Assembly (NCBI RefSeq): GCF_900104085.1
Contig: NZ_FNLD01000002.1
Location: 496,001 to 560,000 of the forward strand
Source of the DNA: Pseudoxanthomonas sp. CF125
GTDB taxonomy: Bacteria > Pseudomonadota > Gammaproteobacteria > Xanthomonadales > Xanthomonadaceae
Direction: 5' to 3'
DNA length: 64,000 bases
This document shows positions 18,631 to 27,753 of this stretch, in pieces (within the stretch, counting starts at the first letter, position 1; each line of letters begins with the position of its first letter). Below the pieces are notes generated by a model. The model was not told where the DNA came from. It worked only from the letters and a program-made list of their open reading frames with translations, and searched no databases. The position numbers and the translations under genes were made by a program.

Positions 18631-18697
18631 GTAGAGCCGAGCTTGCTCGGCTGCTCTTCGCATTGAATCAAAAGCGGCCGAGCAAGCTCGGCTCTAC
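18631..18697. repeat. REP doublet, GTAGAGCCGAGC class
   Basis: GTAGAGCCGAGCTTGCTCGG at 18631 has an inverted partner ending CTCGGCTCTAC at 18697. Read on the minus strand, its GTAG head supplies the TAG stop of the SH3 gene. Confidence 0.9.
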
Positions 18698-19059
18698 AAA
18701 AAAAATAAGGTGGGTTCGCTATCGATCAGTTCGATGGCACGCGCCGGTATCCAGCCGCTTTCGCCGTTCGCGTTTTCCGCCCACCACCAGCCTTCCTGCT
18801 GGTAGTGGACGGTGATCGATTCGCCGACCCGGGTCGCCAGCTCCCGCGTATCGTAATCGCCCAGCGCGGTGGCCGTGCCGGTGTCGCGGTCGAACAATGC
18901 GGCGGGTATCCAGCCGCCCAGGCCCTGCGCCAGCGTGGCCCAGACGAACTGCGGCCAGTCGCTGTCGCGTTCGCCCAGGGTGACCGAGTCGCCGGCCGAA
19001 ACCCGGATCGCAGGGCGGTCTGGTGAACGGTGTTCGGCGATGACGCGTGCGCGTTGCAT
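18694..19059 (-). CDS. Double SH3-like domain protein in the 2-oxoacid dehydrogenase operon
   Basis: A 121-residue protein made of two SH3-like repeats: residues about 18-58 (VSAGDSVTLGER, then FVWATLAQGLGGWIPAALF) and about 70-112 (TRVGESITVHY, then WWAENANGESGWIPARAIEL). The repeated ending G-GWIP-A is diagnostic of variant bacterial SH3 domains. There is no signal peptide, so it should be cytoplasmic, where it may bind a partner protein or the complex. The ATG overlaps the E1beta stop by one base, so it is coupled to the operon. Its role in the complex is unknown. Confidence 0.8.
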   Translation of the reverse strand: MQRARVIAEHRSPDRPAIRVSAGDSVTLGERDSDWPQFVWATLAQGLGGWIPAALFDRDTGTATALGDYDTRELATRVGESITVHYQQEGWWWAENANGESGWIPARAIELIDSEPTLFFL

Positions 19060-20108
19060 CACCCTGCGGCCAGCACGCGCTTGGCGGCGGCGACGATCTT
19101 GTCGACGCTGGGCAGGTATTTCATCTCCAGGCGGAACAGCGGGATATGCGTGTCGGGGCCAGTGACGCGTTCCACCGGCGCCAGCAGGTCGTACATCGAC
19201 TGCTCGGCCAGGCGCGCGGCGATCTCCGCGCCGAAGCCCGCCGTGCGCGGCGCTTCGTGCACGATCACGCAGCGCCCGGTCTTGCTGACCGATTCGGCGA
19301 TGGTGTCGAAGTCCAGCGGCTTCAGCGTAGCCACGTCGATCACTTCGGCGCTGATGCCTTCTTTGGCCAGCGCGTCGGCGGCTTCCAGCGTTTCCTTCAC
19401 TTGCGCGCCCCAGGTCACCAGGGTCACGTCGCTGCCGTCGCGCAGCACGAAGCACACGTCCAGCGGCAGCGCTTCGCCGTCGTCGACCACCAGTTCCTTG
19501 TACTGGCGGTAGATGCGCTTGGGCTCCATGTAGATCACCGGGTCCGGGTCGCGGATCGCGGCCAGCAGCAGGCCGTAGGCGCGCTGCGGCGAGGACGGCA
19601 TGACCACGCGCAAACCGGGCACGTTGGTGAAGATGGATTCGTTGGCTTCGGAATGGTGCTCGGGCGCGCGGATGCCGCCGCCCCACGGCACGCGCAGCAC
19701 CATCGGGCAGTGCAGGCGTCCACGCGTGCGGTAGCGCATGCGTGCGGCGTGGCAGATCAGGTGATCGACCATGGGATACACGAACCCGTCGAACTGCGCC
19801 TCGGCCACTGGCTTCATGCCCATCGCGGCCATGCCTACGCTGAGACCGGCGATGGTGGTCTCGTCCAGCGGCGTATCCAGGATGCGGTTGGAACCGAAGC
19901 GCTGCTGCAGGCCGGCGGTAGCGCGGAACACGCCGCCGTTCACGCCTACGTCCTCGCCCAGCACCACTACCGAGTCGTCGTGCGCGATTTCCCAGGCCAG
20001 GGCCTGGGTAATGGCTTCGATGAGGGTGATCGGCAGAGCGGCTTTGGCAGCCTGGTCGGCGGAGGCGCCGGGCGCTGTGGTCACGGTCTTGGCTACTTCG
20101 ACGTTCAT
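19059..20108 (-). CDS. Branched-chain 2-oxoacid dehydrogenase E1 beta subunit
   Basis: A 349-residue transketolase-like E1beta. Markers are VVVLGEDVGVNGGVFRAT near the N-terminus, LDTPLDETTIAGLSVGMAA, the PRTAGFGAEIAARL segment and a C-terminal domain with RVTGPDTHIPLF. With E1alpha it decarboxylates branched-chain 2-oxoacids and passes the acyl group to E2. It overlaps E1alpha by four bases (ATGA). The N-terminal 25 residues before the first strand are longer than usual and low-complexity. Confidence 0.92.
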   Translation of the reverse strand: MNVEVAKTVTTAPGASADQAAKAALPITLIEAITQALAWEIAHDDSVVVLGEDVGVNGGVFRATAGLQQRFGSNRILDTPLDETTIAGLSVGMAAMGMKPVAEAQFDGFVYPMVDHLICHAARMRYRTRGRLHCPMVLRVPWGGGIRAPEHHSEANESIFTNVPGLRVVMPSSPQRAYGLLLAAIRDPDPVIYMEPKRIYRQYKELVVDDGEALPLDVCFVLRDGSDVTLVTWGAQVKETLEAADALAKEGISAEVIDVATLKPLDFDTIAESVSKTGRCVIVHEAPRTAGFGAEIAARLAEQSMYDLLAPVERVTGPDTHIPLFRLEMKYLPSVDKIVAAAKRVLAAG

Positions 20109-21196
20109 GGGCGCGGCTCCCGTGCCGAACGGTCCGCCGCGATCGCCGCAGCGCGCTGGGCGAGCAGTTCCGGCGGCGGGTCGGCGTAGAGATAATCGAA
20201 CATCGCCTCCACCGGTTGCACCGGCGTCTCCAGGTAGGCGTTGACCTCGATGTCGACCAGCCGCCCGCATTCTTCCTTCCATGCGGCGTCTTCGGCCTCG
20301 CTCCACAACTTCTGCGCGCTCAGCCAGGTGCGCAGGCGAGTGACGGGATCGCGTTCCCAGGCGGACTTCACTTCCGCGTCATCGCGGTAGCGGCGCGCGT
20401 CGTCGGCGGTGGTGTGGTCGCCCAAGCGGTAGGTGACGAATTCCAGCACGCTGGTGCCCTGGCCGCTGCGTGCGCGTTCGGTGGCGATGCGCATGGCTTC
20501 CAGCACCGCGATCAGATCGTTGCCGTCTACTTGCAGGCAAAATACGCCGCCGGCGATGCCCTTCTGCGCCAGCGTCTGCGCACCGGTTTGCGCCGAGCGC
20601 GGTACCGAGATGGCCCAGCCGTTGTTGATCACGCACAGCACCAGTGGCAGCTCGTAGGCGCCGCCGGAATTGAGCGCGGCGTAGAAGTCGGTCTTGGAGG
20701 AACCGCCGTCGCCGCAGGTGCTGACCGCGACGCGTTTTTCGCCGCGCAGCTTGAACGCCAGCGCTGCGCCGGCCGCATGCAGGCATTGGGTGGAAATGGG
20801 TACGCACCAGGCGAAATCGTGGCGCGGCACCGCGAAATCGTTGCCGCGTTCGTCGCCGCCCCAGTACAGCAGCACCTCGCGCGGGCGCACGCCGCGCATG
20901 AATTGCGCGCCGTACTCGCGGTAGCTGGGGGCGAAAGTATCTTCGGGCAGGGTGGAGGCGCCGATGCCGACATGGGTGGCTTCGTGGCCCAGGCAGGAGG
21001 CATAAGTGCCCAGCTTGCCGGTGCGCTGCAAGGCCACCGACTTGGTGTCGAAGGTGCGCACGAACAGCATCTGCTTGAACAATTCCTTCAGCCGCTGCGT
21101 ATCGCGCGCGGCCTCGGGCAGGTCGTCGCGGACGAGTTTGCCGTCCTGGCCCAGGTATTGCAGGTATTCGATTTCGAATTTCGCGGCGATGGTCAT
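20105..21196 (-). CDS. Branched-chain 2-oxoacid dehydrogenase E1 alpha subunit
   Basis: A 363-residue thiamine-diphosphate-binding E1alpha and first gene of the operon. The TPP motif runs from GDGGSSKTDFYAAL to VINN, about 30 residues apart. Other markers are GHEATHVGIG, and YRLGDHTTADDARRYR, the phosphorylation-loop region of E1alpha. It corresponds to 2-oxoisovalerate dehydrogenase alpha rather than pyruvate dehydrogenase, judging from the separate alpha/beta chains and sequence style. No lipoamide dehydrogenase gene is next to the operon, so E3 must come from elsewhere. Start at the ATG at 21196. Confidence 0.92.
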   Translation of the reverse strand: MTIAAKFEIEYLQYLGQDGKLVRDDLPEAARDTQRLKELFKQMLFVRTFDTKSVALQRTGKLGTYASCLGHEATHVGIGASTLPEDTFAPSYREYGAQFMRGVRPREVLLYWGGDERGNDFAVPRHDFAWCVPISTQCLHAAGAALAFKLRGEKRVAVSTCGDGGSSKTDFYAALNSGGAYELPLVLCVINNGWAISVPRSAQTGAQTLAQKGIAGGVFCLQVDGNDLIAVLEAMRIATERARSGQGTSVLEFVTYRLGDHTTADDARRYRDDAEVKSAWERDPVTRLRTWLSAQKLWSEAEDAAWKEECGRLVDIEVNAYLETPVQPVEAMFDYLYADPPPELLAQRAAAIAADRSAREPRP

Positions 21197-21320
21197 CGCG
21201 TGTCGGGTTCCCGTTGCAAGTGAAACCAATGATAAGTGGCGCCATGTTAAGGAACCGGGGCGGCAAAGCCGCCTTGCAGCGCAGCAATACGCGTGGCAAT
21301 GGCAATGGTCCGCACAAAAA

Positions 21321-21348
21321 AAGACGCGGCCTAAGCCGCGTCTTTGGT
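21321..21348 (-). terminator. Bidirectional-looking terminator between nuclease and E1alpha genes
   Basis: A perfect 10-bp stem AAGACGCGGC/GCCGCGTCTT with a CTAA loop is flanked by A7 on the left and TTTGG on the right. On the minus strand the A run becomes a U tract, but that strand reads from the E1alpha promoter region into the nuclease 3' end, so it may end antisense or leftward transcripts. Confidence 0.75.
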
Positions 21349-21368
21349 TGTAACCGTTTGCGTTCGGT

Positions 21369-24300
21369 TCAGCGCACGATCGTGGTGATGCTGGCGTTGT
21401 TGTTGGCGGTGTCGGATTCCGGTGTGATGGTGGTTGCCGCGCCGTTGACTTGCGGCCTGCGATGGGCCGGGATCGGCAGCGCGTTGACGCGGATTCTGAA
21501 GTCGGCGCGGGCACCGGCGGCCATCGGTTTGCGGGCGGCGCAGCGGAACGTCACCTGACGGACCGTGCCCTGCTTGCGGCAGTCCCAGCCGCTGGGCGGG
21601 TCCAGGGTGGCGGCCAGGTTCATGGTGTTGCCGCTGAACACGACCACCGCCTGTTCGGCGGCCAGCGTGCCCAGGTTGCGCAGGGTCGCCGTGTACGGAA
21701 TCGAGAACGTCAGGCGCGGCACGCTGGCCGGGCCGGTCAGCTTCAGATCCAGATCCGCGGTGGATGGCGCGGTGATCAGGATCGCGGCCACGGCTTCATC
21801 GTTGGTATGCACCGCGTCGAACGACTGGGTGCTGGCGGCGACCGCCAGATTGGCGCTACCGCCGACCTGCGCCGCAGTGGCGACCGCACTGATCGCGAAC
21901 GAGGCGCTGGCCGCATTGGCCAGGCTGTCGGTGTGGCAGGCGATCGAGGTCATGCCACCGGAGATCTGCGCCGCATCGCACAGCCAGCCGCTGGGCGCGA
22001 CCACCGCGAAGGTGCTGGATTCGGCGTTCAACGCGAAACCTATGCCGGTCGAGGCAGCCGCATCCGGGCCCAGGTTGGTCACCGTGGCGGTGTAGCGCAG
22101 AGCCTGACCGACGGTGACGGTTGCCGAGTCGGCCACCGCAGTGACCGCAAGATCGGCGCGATGGCGCGATTCGAAGTACGCCACCACCGGGTCGTGATCG
22201 GACAGGCGCGAGGGCGAGTTGGCGTCATTGCGCGCGATTTCCGGGAAGTCGGCGTTGATGCGGGCGTGGTCCAGGCCGAACGCGGTGCTGGAAACGATCA
22301 GCTGCTCGTTGACCAGCACATGATCCAGGGTCTGCGCATTGCCGCCGAAGACGAACGAATAGCGCTCCTCTTCCGGTTCCAGCACGCCCAGGTTGACCAG
22401 ATCCGGATTCACCAGGTCGATGCCGTCGCCAGGCACCGCGGTTTGCTCGTCAAGTGTCGGTGTGCCGGTCACCACGTTCATGGTGTCGGCCAGGCCGTCG
22501 TTGAAGGCGAAGGCGTTGTAGTCGCCCAGGCTGACGATGCGCTTGCCCGGGTCGGCGGTCTGCAACGACTGGATCAGGTTGGCCAGGTACTCGGCCTGCT
22601 TCTGCCGCTTCTGGCGCACGCGGTCGCCCAGCGTGGTCGGGCCGGAAGGCTCCACGCTGTCCACGTCGTTGAGCGAACGCTGGTGCACCGCGATCGCGGT
22701 GATCGGGTAGGTGCGGCCATCGGCGTAATGCACCACCGCGTCCAGCACCAGCGGCGGCCGGTCGTTGAGCAGGCTGACCGTGCCGCTGGGCTCGGTCCAG
22801 GTGGTGTCCTTACCCTGCTGGGTCACGCTCAGCACCTGCACGCGCGCCACCCCGGTGGCGACTTCCGCGGTCTTGACCAGGAAGCCCACGTCGATGCCGC
22901 CCACGTCGTTGCCTTCTTCCAGATAGGCGACGTAGTTGGGGTCCGCCTGTCCTGCGGCCACCGCATCGGCGTTGATCTTGCTGGCCAGCGCTTGCAGCGT
23001 GGTCAGGTTCTCCACTTCCACCGTGGCCAGGATGTCCGGCGCATTGAGGAAGTCGCGCACCGTCAGCGAAGCCTTGTTGAGACGGTTGGCGAAGGCCGCC
23101 GCGGTCAGCACCGGTTCGCCGGTAGCAGGGTCGTTGACGGTGTCGAAGAAGCGTTCCAGATTGTAGGCCGCCACCGTGAACTCATCAGCGTTGGCCACGC
23201 GCGCCGCTTGCGGCGACGGGCCCGGCGAGGTGGTGATGGCGACCGCAGGGTCGCGCAGGATCGTGTAGCGGCGGAAGCCGTAATCCAGCGGGCCGGTCAG
23301 GCCTTCGATCAACGCGCCGGCGGCCAGATTGAGGATGAAAGTCGGACCGCCCAGCGAATCGCTGTCGATGGTCAGCAGTTCCGGGTTGAAGTCCCAGCGC
23401 GGGATCGGCGGAATGCTGCTGCCGGCGGGCGCCGGGTCGGGCGCCTGGATGCCGGGCTCGCGGAACGGACGCGGGGTGCCGGTGACCACGGCATTGAGGA
23501 TGCCGTTGCTGGTGCCGGTGGCGTTGGGTTCGTTGGTGTTGCCCTGGGTGGGCGCCACCACGGTCAGGCTGGCGGCGGTCACGCGCATGCCTTCCAGGCG
23601 CTCCAGCTGGTCCAGCGCGCCGGTCGGCGAGGGCAGGCTGGTGCTGAGCGCTACCGGCACGGGCAACGGGTTGTCGGTGGAGAGCAGGGCCACGCTCGGA
23701 CTGCCGCTGATCTCGGTCAACGGCAGCTGGTTGGGATCGGTGCTGGGAACGTATTCGATCACCGTGCCGCTGACGCGAACGCGATTGCCTACAGCGGCGG
23801 CCGCAGGCGGCGCGATGCTGGTGAACACATATACGCCCTGCGAAGTGGCCGGGTCGGCGTCCGCTTCCGCATCGCTGGTCTGGAGGAAGAAACCGTTGCT
23901 CTTGCGTCCGGTCACGATGCCGGTGGTGGTGACCAGCTGGTTGGCGACCGGAGAGGTCGCGCCGTTGCCTTGTATCTCGTGGATGGAAATCAGGGTGACG
24001 TCGTCGTTGACGATGGTGGCTTGCGCCTGCGCATCTCCAAGCACCGCGCCGCTGATGTTGCCCAAACCCAGGAAGAAGGTTTCGTCGGCTTCCTGCACGC
24101 TGTCGTCGCTTACCGGGACCACGACCTGCGCCGAATCGGCGCCCTCGGCGATGGTTACCGTACCGGTGGCGGCGGTGTAGTCGTCGCCCGCCGTAGCGGT
24201 GCCGTCGGCCGTGGCGTAATCCACACTGACGCCGCCCGTGCCCGCCGGCTGGGTGAGGGTCAGGGTGAAGGCGAAATTGCCGGTGGCTTCGTCCTGGCTC

Positions 24301-24941
24301 ACGTCGGACACGGACAGGATCGGCAGGCCGCCGCCGCCGCAGACCAGCGCGGTGGACGCCCCGTTGCGCGGCGCAGGCGCAGTCAGCGCGAAATCGGCGG
24401 CGTTGTTGTTGCCGTCGGTGCAGCCGTTGTCGGCGCGCACGGCGGCGGTGGTGTTGCTGAGGTTGGCGGTGGGGCTGGAGCCTTCCGCGCAGCTGGCGGT
24501 GGTGCCGAAACCTACGAAGTCGATATTGCCGGTGGGGCAGGCCCCGCTCAGCGTGACCACCGAATTGACCAGCGCCACCTTGCCGGCGGTGCCGGACATG
24601 GCGATGGTGCCGGTGGCGTCGGGCGTGGGCAGCGCGGGCGCGGCGGTGTTGGCGCCGTCGGCCTGCTTGATCAGGTAGTAGCCGCCGGCCGGCAGGTTGC
24701 CGCTGAGGTTGGTGCGCGCCCAGGTGGTGCCGGCGGCGCTGGCGTATTGCACCGACCAGCCGTCCAGGCTGACCGTGGAAGTGGAATTGTTGTGCAGCTC
24801 GATGTAGTCGCTGCGCAGCGGCGCGCCGGAATTGCCGCCCCCGCCGTAGACCTGGCTGATGACGACCTGCGCCTGCGCGGCCCCAGCGCACAGCAACGAA
24901 AATACCGCCAGCGCCGTCAGGCGCGCGAACCCGTACTTCAT
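21369..24941 (-). CDS. Secreted ExeM/NucH-like nuclease with lamin-tail and Calx-beta domains
   Basis: A 1190-residue exported multidomain protein. Order: signal peptide (1-25, CAGAAQA); lamin-tail domain about 26-165 (VVISQVYGGGGNSG, LHNNSTSTVSLDGWSVQY); Calx-beta domain about 205-315 (VDYATADGTATAGDDYTA); a nucleic-acid-binding-like segment (ISIHEIQGNGATSP); an exonuclease-endonuclease-phosphatase domain about 585-925 (AAYNLERFF, EVENL, LGDYNAF, and the catalytic SDHDPVVAYF); then DUF11-like beta domains to the end (TVTNLGPDAAAS). This is the layout of ExeM-type extracellular nucleases that degrade environmental or biofilm DNA. The tail lacks a recognisable membrane anchor. Monocistronic, divergent from the tryptophan dioxygenase gene. 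Confidence 0.9.
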   Translation of the reverse strand: MKYGFARLTALAVFSLLCAGAAQAQVVISQVYGGGGNSGAPLRSDYIELHNNSTSTVSLDGWSVQYASAAGTTWARTNLSGNLPAGGYYLIKQADGANTAAPALPTPDATGTIAMSGTAGKVALVNSVVTLSGACPTGNIDFVGFGTTASCAEGSSPTANLSNTTAAVRADNGCTDGNNNAADFALTAPAPRNGASTALVCGGGGLPILSVSDVSQDEATGNFAFTLTLTQPAGTGGVSVDYATADGTATAGDDYTAATGTVTIAEGADSAQVVVPVSDDSVQEADETFFLGLGNISGAVLGDAQAQATIVNDDVTLISIHEIQGNGATSPVANQLVTTTGIVTGRKSNGFFLQTSDAEADADPATSQGVYVFTSIAPPAAAAVGNRVRVSGTVIEYVPSTDPNQLPLTEISGSPSVALLSTDNPLPVPVALSTSLPSPTGALDQLERLEGMRVTAASLTVVAPTQGNTNEPNATGTSNGILNAVVTGTPRPFREPGIQAPDPAPAGSSIPPIPRWDFNPELLTIDSDSLGGPTFILNLAAGALIEGLTGPLDYGFRRYTILRDPAVAITTSPGPSPQAARVANADEFTVAAYNLERFFDTVNDPATGEPVLTAAAFANRLNKASLTVRDFLNAPDILATVEVENLTTLQALASKINADAVAAGQADPNYVAYLEEGNDVGGIDVGFLVKTAEVATGVARVQVLSVTQQGKDTTWTEPSGTVSLLNDRPPLVLDAVVHYADGRTYPITAIAVHQRSLNDVDSVEPSGPTTLGDRVRQKRQKQAEYLANLIQSLQTADPGKRIVSLGDYNAFAFNDGLADTMNVVTGTPTLDEQTAVPGDGIDLVNPDLVNLGVLEPEEERYSFVFGGNAQTLDHVLVNEQLIVSSTAFGLDHARINADFPEIARNDANSPSRLSDHDPVVAYFESRHRADLAVTAVADSATVTVGQALRYTATVTNLGPDAAASTGIGFALNAESSTFAVVAPSGWLCDAAQISGGMTSIACHTDSLANAASASFAISAVATAAQVGGSANLAVAASTQSFDAVHTNDEAVAAILITAPSTADLDLKLTGPASVPRLTFSIPYTATLRNLGTLAAEQAVVVFSGNTMNLAATLDPPSGWDCRKQGTVRQVTFRCAARKPMAAGARADFRIRVNALPIPAHRRPQVNGAATTITPESDTANNNASITTIVR

Positions 24942-25075
24942 AAACCTCTCCCTAGATATGAACGCAGCACGAGCGACTGACTGCCGGCCGATTGTGGCGC
25001 AATCCTCGGCCCGGCGCATGACACCGCCGTGACGCCAGCCGTTACCATGCCCAACCCGCATCCCTCAGGTTCCAC

Positions 25076-25957
25076 ATGAGCATCCAGGACAACCAGCGCC
25101 CGCTGGAAGAAGGCATCCACACCGATCTGGCCGGCCGCATGAGCTATGCCGGCTACCTGCGCCTGGACCTGCTGCTGGCCGCGCAGCAACCGGTGTCGCA
25201 ACCGCCGCACCACGACGAACTGCTGTTCGTGGTCCAGCACCAGGTGTCGGAGCTGTGGATGAAGCTGATGATCCACGAGCTGCGCGCGGCCCTGGCGCAC
25301 CTGCAGCGCGACGAGGTCTGGCAATGCCGCAAGGTGCTGGCGCGCAGCAAGCAGGTGCTGCGCCAGCTGACCGAGCAGTGGTCGGTGCTGGAGACGCTGA
25401 CGCCTTCGGAATACATGGGTTTCCGCGATCTGCTGGGGCCGTCTTCCGGGTTCCAGTCGCTGCAGTACCGCACCATCGAGTTCCTGCTGGGCAACAAGAA
25501 CGCCGACATGCTGCGCGTGTTCGCCCACGATCCGCAGGGCCAGGCGGATCTGGAACAGGTGCTGCGCGCGCCCAGCCTGTATGAAGAATTCCTGCGCTAT
25601 CTGGCCCGCTTCGGCCATGCGATTCCCGCCGAACGCCAGGAGCGCGACTGGAGCCTGCCGCACGTCAACGATCCGGCGTTGCTGCCGGTGTTCGAGGCGA
25701 TCTACGAGGATACCGGCCGCTACTGGCGCGAATACGCATTGTGCGAGGACTTCGTGGACCTGGAGACACAGTTCCAGCTGTGGCGGTTCCGGCACATGCG
25801 CACGGTGCTGCGCATCATCGGCTTCAAGCGCGGCACCGGAGGCTCCAGCGGGGTGGGGTTCCTGCGCCAGGCGCTGGAGCTGACCTTCTTCCCGGAGCTG
25901 TTCGAAGTGCGCACCATGATCGACGGCAAGCCGGGATCGGCCGCACCCGCCTACTGA
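25076..25957 (+). CDS. kynA: Tryptophan 2,3-dioxygenase
   Basis: A 293-residue haem dioxygenase opening the indole ring of tryptophan to N-formylkynurenine. Signature elements are [33 protein letters not shown] and the C-terminal [20 protein letters not shown], which holds the axial haem histidine and the substrate loop. Length is as in xanthomonad enzymes. No kynureninase or formamidase is adjacent. A REP doublet follows two bases after the stop. Confidence 0.95.
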   Translation: MSIQDNQRPLEEGIHTDLAGRMSYAGYLRLDLLLAAQQPVSQPPHHDELLFVVQHQVSELWMKLMIHELRAALAHLQRDEVWQCRKVLARSKQVLRQLTEQWSVLETLTPSEYMGFRDLLGPSSGFQSLQYRTIEFLLGNKNADMLRVFAHDPQGQADLEQVLRAPSLYEEFLRYLARFGHAIPAERQERDWSLPHVNDPALLPVFEAIYEDTGRYWREYALCEDFVDLETQFQLWRFRHMRTVLRIIGFKRGTGGSSGVGFLRQALELTFFPELFEVRTMIDGKPGSAAPAY

Positions 25958-25958
25958 C

Positions 25959-26066
25959 GTAGGTCGGGGCTACGCCCCCGACGCGCAGGCCCGGCATGGC
26001 TGGCGAGTCGGCCGACCTATAAAACCTGGATGGGCCGCGCGCGTCGGGGGCGTAGCCCCGACCTAC
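25959..26066. repeat. REP doublet, GTAGGTCGGGGC class
   Basis: GTAGGTCGGGGCTACGCCCC at 25959 has an inverted partner ending CGTAGCCCCGACCTAC at 26066, with about 60 bases between. The same class recurs at 51173. Confidence 0.9.
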
Positions 26067-26193
26067 GTCCCGGCAGGCAAAGTCCGCGTTATTTGACGCC
26101 AGCGGCGCCCGTCGGTGATCCTCGCCTGTCCCGCGTCAAGGCGCGGAATCCTATTTCCCGATACATCCGAATGCTGAACAAGGGGGCAAATCC

Positions 26194-27753
26194 ATGAGCT
26201 CGACCATCCCGAACGCCGCAGAACCGGCCGGCCCACCGCTGGAAGCGCCCGCCGGCAACGACGCTTCGCTGCCCCCTGAATTCGGCCAGCGCATGGGCCA
26301 TCCCAAGCCGCTGTGGATGCTCTTCATGACCGAGTTCTGGGAACGCTTCGCGTTCTACGGCATCCGCTGGGCGCTGGTGTTGTACATGGTGGCGCAGTTC
26401 CACGCCGGCAACGACGCTGGCGAAGCGCCGTCGAATCTCATCTACGGCGCTTACCTGGCGCTGGTCTACGCAGCTGCGATCTTCGGCGGATACGTTGCCG
26501 ACCGGGTGCTCGGCTACCAGCGTTCGATCCTGCTGGGCGCGGTGATCATGGCGGCCGGCTTGTTCATGATCGCGATGCCCGACGAACAGATCTTCAAGTT
26601 CGGCCTGGCAACCGTGATCTGTGGCAACGGCTTGTTCAAGCCCAATATCTCGACCATGGTGGGCAAGCTGTACGCCGTAAGCGACAGCCGCCGCGATGCG
26701 GGTTTCACCATCTTCTACATGGGTATCAACCTGGGTGGTTTCCTCGCGCCGATCGCGACCGGCTTCCTTGCCGAGCAGGTGTTCGGCACGCAGGCGATGC
26801 CGGCCTACAAATATGTGTTCATCGCTTCGGGCATCGGCATGGTGCTGAGCCTAGTGTGGTTCTGGTTCGGCCGCCGCCAGCTCAAAGGCATAGGTCGTCC
26901 GCCGGAGGGCGACGGCGGCAAGCAGAAGGTGCTGTATGTCTTTGTGGGCGCACTGGTCGCGATCCCGGCCGTGTACTTCCTGCTGTCGATGGGCGCCGCG
27001 GCGCTGCAATGGTTCGTGCTGCTGCCGATGTTCGTCATTCTGTGCGCATTGCTGCTGATCGAAGGCATCCGCGAAGGCAAGGTGCAGCGCGACAAGGCCA
27101 TCGCGATGCTGATCATCTTCGTCTTCAACGTGATGTTCTGGATGTTCTTCGAGCAAGCGGGCAGTTCGTTCACCTTCCTGGCGGACAAGATCGTCGATCG
27201 CGACATCTTCGGTCAGGGCGGCTTCGTGTTCTCGAATGCCTGGTTCCAGTCGGTGAATTCGTTGGCGATCATCGCCCTTGCACCGGTGATCGCGCTGATC
27301 TGGATCTGGATGGGCAAGCGCAACGCCGAACCTTCGATCCCGCGCAAGTTCAGCCTGGGCCTGATCTTCAACGGCCTGGCCTTCCTGCTGTTGATGTTCG
27401 CGCTGTCCAGTCTGGTCGATGACGTGGGCAAGATCCCGTTCTGGACGTTGTTCATGGTCTACGTCATCCAGTCGGTCGGCGAACTGTGTCTGTCGCCCAT
27501 CGGCCTGTCGATGGTCACCAAGCTGGCGCCGGTGCGTCTGGTCGGTTTCGGCATGGGCGGCTGGTTCCTGTCCACCGGCATCGGCAACAATTTGTCGGGT
27601 ATTTTCGCCGGGCACGTCAGCGGTACGGGCGGGATGACGGTGCAGTCCGCGCATGCCGGCTACACCTTCGGCTTCTGGGCGTTGTTGATCGCAGGCGCTC
27701 TGCTGTTCCTGCTCGCGCCGCTGATCCAGAAACTCATGCACGGGGTCAAGTAA
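26194..27753 (+). CDS. POT-family proton-dependent oligopeptide transporter
   Basis: A 519-residue membrane protein of the PTR2/POT branch of the major facilitator superfamily. The family motif near the N-terminus is present (LFMTEFWERFAFYGIRWALV, containing the E-x-x-E-R-F/Y signature), as is FYMGINLGGFLAPIATG. At least twelve membrane helices are visible, with extra hydrophobic segments between the halves. It imports di- and tripeptides with protons. An AAGGGGG site precedes the ATG. It overlaps the next gene by one base. Confidence 0.92.
   Translation: MSSTIPNAAEPAGPPLEAPAGNDASLPPEFGQRMGHPKPLWMLFMTEFWERFAFYGIRWALVLYMVAQFHAGNDAGEAPSNLIYGAYLALVYAAAIFGGYVADRVLGYQRSILLGAVIMAAGLFMIAMPDEQIFKFGLATVICGNGLFKPNISTMVGKLYAVSDSRRDAGFTIFYMGINLGGFLAPIATGFLAEQVFGTQAMPAYKYVFIASGIGMVLSLVWFWFGRRQLKGIGRPPEGDGGKQKVLYVFVGALVAIPAVYFLLSMGAAALQWFVLLPMFVILCALLLIEGIREGKVQRDKAIAMLIIFVFNVMFWMFFEQAGSSFTFLADKIVDRDIFGQGGFVFSNAWFQSVNSLAIIALAPVIALIWIWMGKRNAEPSIPRKFSLGLIFNGLAFLLLMFALSSLVDDVGKIPFWTLFMVYVIQSVGELCLSPIGLSMVTKLAPVRLVGFGMGGWFLSTGIGNNLSGIFAGHVSGTGGMTVQSAHAGYTFGFWALLIAGALLFLLAPLIQKLMHGVK

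Noticed and set aside
21450-24980. A 1176-codon open frame on the plus strand, opposite the nuclease gene
   Set aside because: High-GC codon bias keeps antisense frames open; the protein is Arg/Gly-rich with no domain, while the minus strand has clear signal peptide and nuclease motifs.
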